From the NCBI GenBank assembly GCA_023391815.1, contig JAEWAF010000104.1:1-30397 (forward strand): a stretch of 30,397 bases of DNA. The letters are read 5' to 3'. Position numbers and translations under genes: made by a program. The stretch is from Pseudomonadota bacterium (GTDB taxonomy: Bacteria > Pseudomonadota > Gammaproteobacteria > Steroidobacterales > Steroidobacteraceae). Below the pieces are notes generated by a model. It made no database searches. It was not told the origin of the DNA and saw only the letters and a list, made by a program, of their open reading frames with translations. Below are positions 15,457 through 22,575 of the stretch, in pieces (within the stretch, counting starts at the first letter, position 1; each line of letters starts with the position of its first letter).

Positions 15457-16599
15457 ATGCTCGCTCGCACCATCTTTACTGCCGATCACGATGAGTTCCG
15501 CAAGAATGTCCGGCGCTTTCTGGAAGAAGAATGCGTGCCGCACCACTCGCGCTGGGAGGAACAGCAGCATGTCGACCGGGATATCTGGCGACGTGCGGGC
15601 GAGCTGGGTTTTCTATGCCTCACGGTCCCGGAGGAGTATGGCGGCATGGGCGGCGATCGCCTGTACAGCACGGTGCTGATGGAGGAGCAGAGTTACGCTG
15701 GCGTGACCGGCCCTGGTTTCTCAGTGCATTCGGACATCGTCGCCAATTACATCCTGAACTTCGGCACCGAAGAGCAGAAGCGCACGTGGTTGCCGAAGAT
15801 GGCGAGCGGCGAGGCGATCGGTGCAATCGCCATGACGGAGCCGGGGACCGGCTCGGATCTGCAGGCCGTGAAAGCTCGCGCCGAGCGGGATGGCGATGAT
15901 TACATCATCAACGGCAACAAGATCTTCATCACCAACGGCTATCTCGCGGATATCGTCGTGGTGGTGGTCAAGACCGGCAACACCGGTTCGGGCTCCAAGG
16001 ACATCTCGCTGCTGCTGGTGGAGAACGGTCGCGCCGGCTTCACCAAGGCCTCGCCGTTGAAAAAAGTGGGCATGAAGGCGCAGGACACTTGTGAGCTGTT
16101 CTTCGAGAACGTGCGAGTGCCTCGTTCCAACCTGCTCGGCGGCGTCGAGGGGCAGGGGTTTGCTCAGCTGATGAAGGAGTTGGGCTGGGAACGATTGATC
16201 ATTGCGATTCTGTCGATCTCGGCGGCCCAGGCCGCGCTCAACTGGACGGTCGACTACACGCGCAGTCGCAAGGTGTTTGGTAAGTCCGTGGCCGAGTATC
16301 AGAACACGCGCTTCAAGCTCGCCGACCTGAAGGCGAAGATCGGCGTGACTCAAGTGTTCGTCGACCGCTGTCTCGAACTGGTGCTGCAGAATCAGCTGAC
16401 TCCAGAAGCTGCGGCGGCTGCGAAGCTCACGGCCTCGGAGCTGGTGTGCCACGTCGTAGATGAGTGCGTGCAGTTACACGGCGGCTACGGCTACATGCTG
16501 GAATATCCCATCGCACGAGCCTTCATCGATAACCGAGCCAGTCGTATCTACGGCGGCACCAACGAAATCATGAAGGAACTGATCGCGAGGACGCTGTGA
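15457..16599 (+). CDS. Acyl-CoA dehydrogenase (long-chain/isovaleryl type catalytic base)
   Basis: A 380-aa FAD-dependent acyl-CoA dehydrogenase, the first step of beta-oxidation. Family motifs are AIAMTEPGTGSDL and LHGGYGYMLEYPIARAF. The usual catalytic Glu of short/medium-chain enzymes (YEGT) is Gly here (RIYGGTNEI). E245 in ELGWERLI occupies the alternative catalytic position used by long-chain and isovaleryl-CoA dehydrogenases. That type often accepts long or branched chains, which suits an isoprenoid substrate (inference). ATG 15457 follows GAGG. The open frame extends upstream into fadB, but family similarity starts here. Its stop overlaps the start of the ligase gene (TGATG). Confidence 0.9.
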   Translation: MLARTIFTADHDEFRKNVRRFLEEECVPHHSRWEEQQHVDRDIWRRAGELGFLCLTVPEEYGGMGGDRLYSTVLMEEQSYAGVTGPGFSVHSDIVANYILNFGTEEQKRTWLPKMASGEAIGAIAMTEPGTGSDLQAVKARAERDGDDYIINGNKIFITNGYLADIVVVVVKTGNTGSGSKDISLLLVENGRAGFTKASPLKKVGMKAQDTCELFFENVRVPRSNLLGGVEGQGFAQLMKELGWERLIIAILSISAAQAALNWTVDYTRSRKVFGKSVAEYQNTRFKLADLKAKIGVTQVFVDRCLELVLQNQLTPEAAAAAKLTASELVCHVVDECVQLHGGYGYMLEYPIARAFIDNRASRIYGGTNEIMKELIARTL

Positions 16600-18263
16600 T
16601 GTTGGAGCGTCTCGAGCATTGGGCGCGAACTACGCCTGATCGTACTTATCTGACTCAACCGCTGCCGGACGGCTCGGTGGTCGAGTACAGCTGGACTCGG
16701 GTTTGGGACGAATCCCGTCGCATGGCGGCGCATCTGCATTCGCTCGGTTTACCCGCCGGCAGCAGCATTGCGATCTACGGGAAGAACTGCGCGCATTGGA
16801 TCATGGCGGACTTCGCCATCTGGCTCGCGGGCCATGTGAGCGTGCCACTGTACCCGAGCGCGAACGCATCGACTGCCGAGTATGTGCTGCGTCATTGCGA
16901 CGCGCGTTTGATATTCATCGGCCGCGTCGATGGCGTCACGGATAGTTGGAACGATGTCCGGCGCGTGCTGACGGCATCGGTCCCGCAAATCGGTCTGCCA
17001 ATGGCGCCAGCCAGTGTGAGTGTCCGATGGGAGGACATCATCGCTGCACGCGAGCCGTTGCTCCAAGCAATGGAACGTGACGAGAACGCGCTCGCGACCA
17101 TCATCTACACCTCCGGAACGACCGGTCAGCCCAAGGGAGTCATGCATAGCTTCCACTCGCTTACCGCGCCGTGCCTGACCACACAGCCGTTGTGGCGAAC
17201 GAACGCAGACGATCGAATGCTCTCGTACCTGCCGCTCGCACACATCGCCGAGCGCGTAGCATTGGAAGTGCCGTCGCTCGTGTTCGGGTTCCAGGCGTTC
17301 TTCAATCTCGGTCTGGAAACGTTCGCGCAGGATCTGAAACGGGCCCGTCCGACACGCTTCTTCTCGGTGCCCCGGCTGTGGACCAAGTTCTATCAAGCGG
17401 TGAATCAGCAGCTGCCGCCCGAGAAGCAAGCGGCTTTGTTCGCCGATCCGGTGCAAGGCCCGACCGCGAAGAAAAACATTCTGGCGAGCCTCGGCCTGGA
17501 TGCCGCCGATCTCGGATTCACCGGCGCAGCCCCGCTGCCCGCGCAGATTTTATCGTGGTATCGCGAACTCGGGCTGGATCTGATCGAGGTGTACGGCATG
17601 ACCGAGAACGCCGCGACTTCTCACGCGAGCCCTCGCGATGACGTGCGCCCTGGCTATGTCGGCGTGCCGCTGCCGGGCGTGGAGTGTCGACTCGGCGAGG
17701 ACGGCGAAGTGTTGGTGAAAAGCCCGGGGCAAATGCTTGGCTACTATCGAGCGGCGGAAGATTCACGGCAATGCTTCACGCCGGATGGCTTCTTCCACAC
17801 CGGCGATCGCGGTGAGCTGGATGAGGCCGGGCGACTGCGCATCACCGGCCGGGTGAAGGAGCTGTTCAAGACCAGCAAGGGCAAGTACGTCGCGCCGGTC
17901 CCCATCGAGAATCGATTGGGCGCCCATCCGTTCGTCGAGGCGATTTGCGTCACCGGTCACGGCGAGCCGCAGCCGTTCGCGTTGCTGATGCTGGCCGCAG
18001 ATAAATATCGCCAGGCGCTGGCGGACACGGCTGTCCGATCGCAGCTCGATCGCGAGCTGGCCGCGCTGCTGGAACAAGTGAACGCTGCCTTGGAAGCTCA
18101 TGAGCAGGTGGAGTACCTGGTGGTCGTCAGAGAGCCCTGGACCATCGAGAGCGGCTTGCTCACGCCGACGCTGAAGATTCGCCGCAGTCAGATTGAAAAC
18201 CGCTATCTGGCGCGAGCGGCACAATGGCGGGAGCTGGCGCAGTCGGTGATTTGGGAGTCCTGA
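16599..18263 (+). CDS. AMP-forming acyl-CoA synthetase
   Basis: A 554-aa adenylate-forming ligase that would activate a carboxylic acid to its CoA thioester with ATP. Motifs seen are the phosphate loop YT171SGTTGQPKG, YGMTENA for acyl-adenylate formation, H400TGD403RGELDEAGRL and the hinge segment ITGRVKELFKTSKGKYVAP. The last motif and the YGMTE region resemble long-chain fatty acyl-CoA synthetases. ATG 16599 overlaps the acyl-CoA dehydrogenase stop. It is the last gene of the flavoprotein-fadB-ACAD-ACS operon, followed 7 nt later by a perfect hairpin. The predicted substrate here is the keto-acid made from rubber cleavage; a fatty acid is the conventional alternative. Confidence 0.88.
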   Translation: MLERLEHWARTTPDRTYLTQPLPDGSVVEYSWTRVWDESRRMAAHLHSLGLPAGSSIAIYGKNCAHWIMADFAIWLAGHVSVPLYPSANASTAEYVLRHCDARLIFIGRVDGVTDSWNDVRRVLTASVPQIGLPMAPASVSVRWEDIIAAREPLLQAMERDENALATIIYTSGTTGQPKGVMHSFHSLTAPCLTTQPLWRTNADDRMLSYLPLAHIAERVALEVPSLVFGFQAFFNLGLETFAQDLKRARPTRFFSVPRLWTKFYQAVNQQLPPEKQAALFADPVQGPTAKKNILASLGLDAADLGFTGAAPLPAQILSWYRELGLDLIEVYGMTENAATSHASPRDDVRPGYVGVPLPGVECRLGEDGEVLVKSPGQMLGYYRAAEDSRQCFTPDGFFHTGDRGELDEAGRLRITGRVKELFKTSKGKYVAPVPIENRLGAHPFVEAICVTGHGEPQPFALLMLAADKYRQALADTAVRSQLDRELAALLEQVNAALEAHEQVEYLVVVREPWTIESGLLTPTLKIRRSQIENRYLARAAQWRELAQSVIWES

Positions 18264-18270
18264 TTCCGAG

Positions 18271-18300
18271 AAGCGGCGTCAGCCGATTGACGCCGCTTCG
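18271..18300. terminator. Perfect 12-bp hairpin between convergent synthetase and thiolase genes
   Basis: GAAGCGGCGTCA (18271-18282) and TGACGCCGCTTC (18289-18300) form an exact stem with a 6-nt loop. It starts 7 nt after the synthetase stop and ends 10 nt from the thiolase stop, so it could serve both strands. There is no T-tract. Confidence 0.7.
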
Positions 18301-18310
18301 ACGCGAACGG

Positions 18311-19519
18311 CTAGAGCCGCTCGATGATGGTCACATTCGCCATGCCGCCGCCTTCGCACATGGTCTGCAATCCGTAGCGCTTGCCACGACGATGAAGAGC
18401 ATGCACGAGGGTCGTCATGAGCTTTGCACCCGAGCCCCCCAACGGATGGCCGAGAGCGATGGCGCCGCCATTCACGTTGAGACGGTCCGGATCGGCGCCG
18501 GTGGCTTTGACAAACGCGAGCGGCACCGGAGCAAACGCTTCGTTGACTTCGAACAGGTCGATGTCATCGATGCTCATGCCGGCTTTCCTCAAAGCGTTCT
18601 GAGTCGCGGGCAGCGGCGCTTCCAGCATGATGACCGGATCGTGGCCCATGACGCTCAGGTGATGGATACGAGCCAACGGCGTCGCGCCGAGCCTCTTCAA
18701 TCCACGCTCGTTGACGACCATGACGGCGGCGGCGCCGTCGCACACCTGGCTGGCCGTTGCGGCAGTCACGCGTCCACCCTCGGCGAGCAGCTTCACGCTA
18801 CGAATGCCCTCGATGCTGGCATCGAAGCGGATCCCTTCGTCGGTCGTGTGCAGCTCGTCGGTCGCCGCGGGCGTCACCGCTTCGCCGCCCGGCATGGTCA
18901 CCGGAGCGCGACGGACTTGCACTGGCACGATCTCGTTTGCGAACGCTTTGCCCTGCGTGGCGGCGATCGCGAGCTGATGACTTCTCAGCGCGTACTCGTC
19001 GAGCTGATCCTTCGAAAGGTCATATTTGCGCGCCATCATCTCGGCGCCCAGAAACTGACTGAACTCCACATTCGGATAGCGCGCGGCCATGCCCGGGCTG
19101 ACATAAAACCCGAACCCGTGCTTTTGAGGCAGCGACACCGAGAGGCCCATCGGCACTCGCGACATGCTTTCGACACCGGCGGCAATCACCACGTCCATTG
19201 CGCCGGACTGCACTGCCTGGGCCGCGAAATGAATGGCCTGTTGCGACGAGCCGCATTGCCGATCGACCGAAGTGCCCGGCACGCTTTCGGGCAAGCACGA
19301 CGACAGCACGGCGTTGCGCGCGATGTTGAAACCCTGTTCGCCGACCTGGCTCACGCAGCCCATGATGACGTCATCGACTGCATCGCTCGGTGCTTTGGCC
19401 CGCGTCACGATCGCGTCGATCACTTGCGCGGCAAGGTCGGCCGGATGCCAACCGGACAGGCGTCCTCCCTTGCGTCCGCCTGCGGTGCGAACGGCAGCAA
19501 CGATGTAAGCTTCTGGCAT
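18311..19519 (-). CDS. Thiolase (acetyl-CoA acyltransferase / acetyltransferase)
   Basis: A 402-aa type II thiolase that would cleave 3-ketoacyl-CoA with CoA. The catalytic triad is visible: nucleophile C89 in VDRQCGSSQQA, H358 in ALGHPLGGSG and C388 in CEGGGMANV. The length is normal. ATG 19519 is preceded by GAGGA with 7-nt spacing. It is transcribed alone from a promoter carrying the shared operator, divergently from the regulator gene, and meets the synthetase operon at a common hairpin. It is the only thiolase in the cluster and so the likely partner for FadB and the SDR dehydrogenases. Degradative versus acetoacetyl-CoA specificity cannot be decided from motifs. Confidence 0.9.
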   Translation of the reverse strand: MPEAYIVAAVRTAGGRKGGRLSGWHPADLAAQVIDAIVTRAKAPSDAVDDVIMGCVSQVGEQGFNIARNAVLSSCLPESVPGTSVDRQCGSSQQAIHFAAQAVQSGAMDVVIAAGVESMSRVPMGLSVSLPQKHGFGFYVSPGMAARYPNVEFSQFLGAEMMARKYDLSKDQLDEYALRSHQLAIAATQGKAFANEIVPVQVRRAPVTMPGGEAVTPAATDELHTTDEGIRFDASIEGIRSVKLLAEGGRVTAATASQVCDGAAAVMVVNERGLKRLGATPLARIHHLSVMGHDPVIMLEAPLPATQNALRKAGMSIDDIDLFEVNEAFAPVPLAFVKATGADPDRLNVNGGAIALGHPLGGSGAKLMTTLVHALHRRGKRYGLQTMCEGGGMANVTIIERL

Positions 19520-19561
19520 GATCGAATCCTCGGACAGGTACGTTGGAGGGAGCGATCCCGT

Positions 19562-19604
19562 ATTCTAGGCGGCGGCCGACACGGCACTTCGTCGGAACTG
19601 ACGA
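19562..19604 (-). promoter_or_regulatory. Candidate operator plus -10 of the thiolase gene (site 3 of 4)
   Basis: Read on the minus strand, TCGTCAGTTCCGACGA (19604 to 19589) is followed after 21 nt by TAGAAT (19567 to 19562), the best -10 of the four sites. The 16-bp repeat is identical to the one before the TonB receptor. It lies between the thiolase and the divergent regulator gene, so it may also influence the regulator. Function is inferred. Confidence 0.7.
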
Positions 19605-19726
19605 TTGCAGCCGGGGCCAAACCCGCTCAACTGGGCGACAGACCAATTACGCAAAGTCGATTCAGCATAGCCGATTTATCAGGGGGTAGGTCGCCGGGCG
19701 CTGAGTCCGCGGCCGCGGGCCGTTAG

Positions 19727-22444
19727 ATGCACGTGGGATTGCCGAAAAACCGTTCTGACTTCGTCTCGGGCGTGCGCAATCATTTGTTGCTGGCGAAAAC
19801 CACGCCGCCGACGCTGCCCGCTTCGCAAATCCCACGTAAGGAATTGCAGGCGCGAGTTTGCTCCGCCGCCGGCGAGGCGGTGGTGCTGATTCAAGCGCCG
19901 GCCGGCTTCGGCAAGACCACGCTGATGCTGCAAGTCATGAATGACTTGCGTGCCCAGGGCGTTGCGACCACCTGGTTGACCGTCGATGCAGCCGATAACG
20001 ACGTCGGGCGCTTTCTCGCGTTCCTCGATGCCGCGTTCGAGAAGTTGCTGAGCGGCGTCGTCACCGGCAACGAGCCCGAGAACGATGTCGCGGCCGGTGT
20101 CATCGCGCTCGATCTGATGGAGCGAATCGCCTGCACGCCAGCTCCGTTCGTGCTGTTCGTCGATGACGCGGAGTTGTTACAAAACGCCGCCTCGCTGGCG
20201 GTGCTGCGACAGGTGATCGAAAACCTGCCCGAAGGCTGCCGCATCGTGATCGGCTCGCGAACCATGCTGGATATCGGCGCGCCGCGCCTGCTTGCTCGCG
20301 GCCAGTTGCTGGTCGTCGATCCAATGCAACTTCGATTCTCGGTGGCCGAAGCCAGCGACTATCTGCGCGACAAGCGCGGCTTGAATATGCAGGGCGCCGA
20401 CATCGCGCGTTTGCAAGGCGCCACTGAAGGATGGCCGGTCGCGTTGTGGCTGGCATCGCTCGCGCTCGAACGCAGCGATCGCTCGGTGGAACTGGTCTCG
20501 CATTTCTCGGGCTCGAATGCCTTGGTCGCGGATTATCTGGCCGAGGAAGTCCTGGCGCAGCAGCCTCAGAGCGTGCGGGAGTTTCTCATACGCACCAGCG
20601 TGCTCCATCATTTCAACGCGCAGCTATGCGACGCCGTGCGCGGTCAACGTGACAGTCGCGAGATTCTCGAATCCCTGCAACGATCCAATCTGTTCGTGCA
20701 ACGGATCAGCGAGGACGGCGAGTGGTTCCGATATCACAGCCTGTTCGCGGGCTTCCTGCGCACGCAGCTGGAACGGCAATATCCGCAGGACATTCCCGAT
20801 CTGCATCGCGCTGCTTCTCGATGGTACGACGCGCAGAATCGCCCCGTGCCGGCCGTCGAGCACGCGCTGGCCTCGGCGGATTTCGACTATGCGTTGCCGA
20901 TGTTGGAGCGAATCGCCGAGCAGCTGCTGGAAGGCGGCCGTATCCGACTGCTGGCCCGATTGCTGGACTCGGTGCCGCCGCGGGAGTTGTCGAACTGGCC
21001 ACATCTGCGACTGATGCACGCCTGGGCATTGTCGTTTACCCGAGGCGGGCAGGAAGCCATGCAGATGCTCAAACGCATCGAAGCACAACCGTTGCCACCG
21101 CATCTTGAAGTGCATGCGCTCGCCTTGCGGCCCATGTTGCTCACCATGCTCGATCGCTTCGATGAAGCGTACGACGCCGGTCAAAACGCGCTCGAGCGGG
21201 TCACCGCGGAGCAGGTGTTTCCTTTCAGCATCCTGCGCACCTCGCTCGCGAACCTGCACATGATCATGGGCAAGTACACGAGCGCTCGCGAACTGCTGGA
21301 TCGCAGCCGCGTCCAGCAGGATGCGCCGGCCGGCCCGTTCATGACGATTTTCGCGCAGTGTGTGGAAGGCGCAATCGATCTGCTGCACGGACGGCTCAGG
21401 CAGGCAACCGCGCGCTTCAAACATTCGTCCGCGGTCGGCTCGCGAAAATTCCTGATCGATACCAACGGCAACGCCATGGCCGGCATCCTGCTCGCCGAAG
21501 TTCTGTATGAGCAGGACGAGTTGGTGGAGGCGGAGCGTTTGCTGAGCGTGTATGTGCCACTCATGCAGGAGCTTGGCATGACGGACCATCTCATCTGCGG
21601 CCATCGGAGCCTGGCGCGCATCGCTCATCACGCCGGCGATCATGATCGCGCGCTGCTGGCCGTGACCGAGATGGAATGTTTCGGCCATCGGATGAGCTTG
21701 CCGCGTCTGGTCGCGAACGCTCAGCTGGAACGAGCGCGGCTGGCTTTGTGGCGTAACGATGCGAAGAGCGCGCGTGAAGCCTTGCAGAGAGCGCGTGCGG
21801 CAGTAGATTGGACGCCGGTGATGTCCCGCGCGCTGTTTGGCAACGACATGGATACGTTGTTGGAAGGGCAGCTGCGCCTGATGATTCACAACGGCGGCGC
21901 AGACGAGGCGGTGAACCAACTCAAACAAGAATTGGAGCGCGCCGAGAACGCCAAGCGTCATCGCCGCGCCTTGAAGCTTCGCATTCTGCTGGCGCTCGCG
22001 CTGGACAAGGCCGGCAACGCGAAGGCGTCGCTGCGCATGGCTCGCGACGCGCTCCGATTGGGTGCGCGTGAACGCTTCGTGCGGATCTTCCTCGACGAAG
22101 GCGAGCCGATGCAGCGGCTCTTACAGCGCTTGTCGCTGGCTCAACAGAACGAGCTCGATGAAACGGCGAACCTGGCCGAGTATCTGAAACGTCTCGCCGG
22201 CCAGCGCACCGAAAAAGTCGAAACGCCCGCCCCGATGCCGGGCGCCACCGAGGCGCTGACCCGCAAGGAACTGGAAATCCTGCGGCTGCTGGCCGAGGGA
22301 CTCTCGAATCTGGCCATTGCTGGGCGACTGTTCGTGTCCGAGACGACGGTGCGCACCCACCTGCGCAATATCAACGCCAAATTCGGCGTGCACAACCGCA
22401 CCCAGGCCATCGCCGTCGCGCGCAAGCTGAATCTCATCACCTGA
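19727..22444 (+). CDS. MalT/AlkS-type LuxR-family transcriptional regulator (STAND ATPase)
   Basis: A 905-aa large LuxR-family regulator. A Walker A motif, A57-PAGFGK63-TT, opens an N-terminal STAND/NACHT-like ATPase domain, with FVLFVDDAELL as Walker B. A long helical, TPR-like sensor region follows, and a LuxR-type HTH spans about residues 844-905 (LTRKELEILRLLAEGLSN, ETTVRTHL). MalT (maltose) and AlkS (alkanes) are characterised relatives: inducer-activated, ATP-dependent activators. Sitting between the thiolase and the TonB receptor, it is the best candidate for the factor that reads the four shared repeats. No strong ribosome site precedes ATG 19727, so expression may be low or the start may be slightly different. 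Confidence 0.85.
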   Translation: MHVGLPKNRSDFVSGVRNHLLLAKTTPPTLPASQIPRKELQARVCSAAGEAVVLIQAPAGFGKTTLMLQVMNDLRAQGVATTWLTVDAADNDVGRFLAFLDAAFEKLLSGVVTGNEPENDVAAGVIALDLMERIACTPAPFVLFVDDAELLQNAASLAVLRQVIENLPEGCRIVIGSRTMLDIGAPRLLARGQLLVVDPMQLRFSVAEASDYLRDKRGLNMQGADIARLQGATEGWPVALWLASLALERSDRSVELVSHFSGSNALVADYLAEEVLAQQPQSVREFLIRTSVLHHFNAQLCDAVRGQRDSREILESLQRSNLFVQRISEDGEWFRYHSLFAGFLRTQLERQYPQDIPDLHRAASRWYDAQNRPVPAVEHALASADFDYALPMLERIAEQLLEGGRIRLLARLLDSVPPRELSNWPHLRLMHAWALSFTRGGQEAMQMLKRIEAQPLPPHLEVHALALRPMLLTMLDRFDEAYDAGQNALERVTAEQVFPFSILRTSLANLHMIMGKYTSARELLDRSRVQQDAPAGPFMTIFAQCVEGAIDLLHGRLRQATARFKHSSAVGSRKFLIDTNGNAMAGILLAEVLYEQDELVEAERLLSVYVPLMQELGMTDHLICGHRSLARIAHHAGDHDRALLAVTEMECFGHRMSLPRLVANAQLERARLALWRNDAKSAREALQRARAAVDWTPVMSRALFGNDMDTLLEGQLRLMIHNGGADEAVNQLKQELERAENAKRHRRALKLRILLALALDKAGNAKASLRMARDALRLGARERFVRIFLDEGEPMQRLLQRLSLAQQNELDETANLAEYLKRLAGQRTEKVETPAPMPGATEALTRKELEILRLLAEGLSNLAIAGRLFVSETTVRTHLRNINAKFGVHNRTQAIAVARKLNLIT

Positions 22445-22452
22445 CCCACAGA

Positions 22453-22496
22453 TCGTCAGTTCCGACGAGTCGGCCGCACCTGCCCCGGTCCATGCT
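22453..22496 (+). promoter_or_regulatory. Candidate operator plus -10 of the TonB-dependent receptor (site 4 of 4)
   Basis: TCGTCAGTTCCGACGA at 22453-22468 starts 8 nt after the regulator stop codon. After 22 nt comes CATGCT (22491-22496), a weak -10-like hexamer in the same register as the other sites, preceded by CCCCGG as at roxA. The predicted start near 22503 leaves a leader of about 70 nt before ATG 22576. Function is inferred. Confidence 0.65.
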
Positions 22497-22575
22497 TGTG
22501 CCACAACGGGTTGCCGTGACAGGCAAGCCCCCGGATGAATAGAAAGGTGTCTTGATTGAGGGGTGGGGGACAACG

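Noticed and set aside
13305..18263. The beta-oxidation operon as an ordinary housekeeping fad operon
   Set aside because: It lacks an adjacent fadA, begins with a nitronate-monooxygenase-like gene and shares its operator with roxA and the TonB receptor, so a dedicated catabolic role is preferred, though general fatty acid use is not excluded.
18224..19726. A 500-residue plus-strand open frame opposite the thiolase
   Set aside because: It is the antisense shadow of a clear thiolase with intact catalytic residues; its own translation is His/Arg-rich without any recognisable motif.
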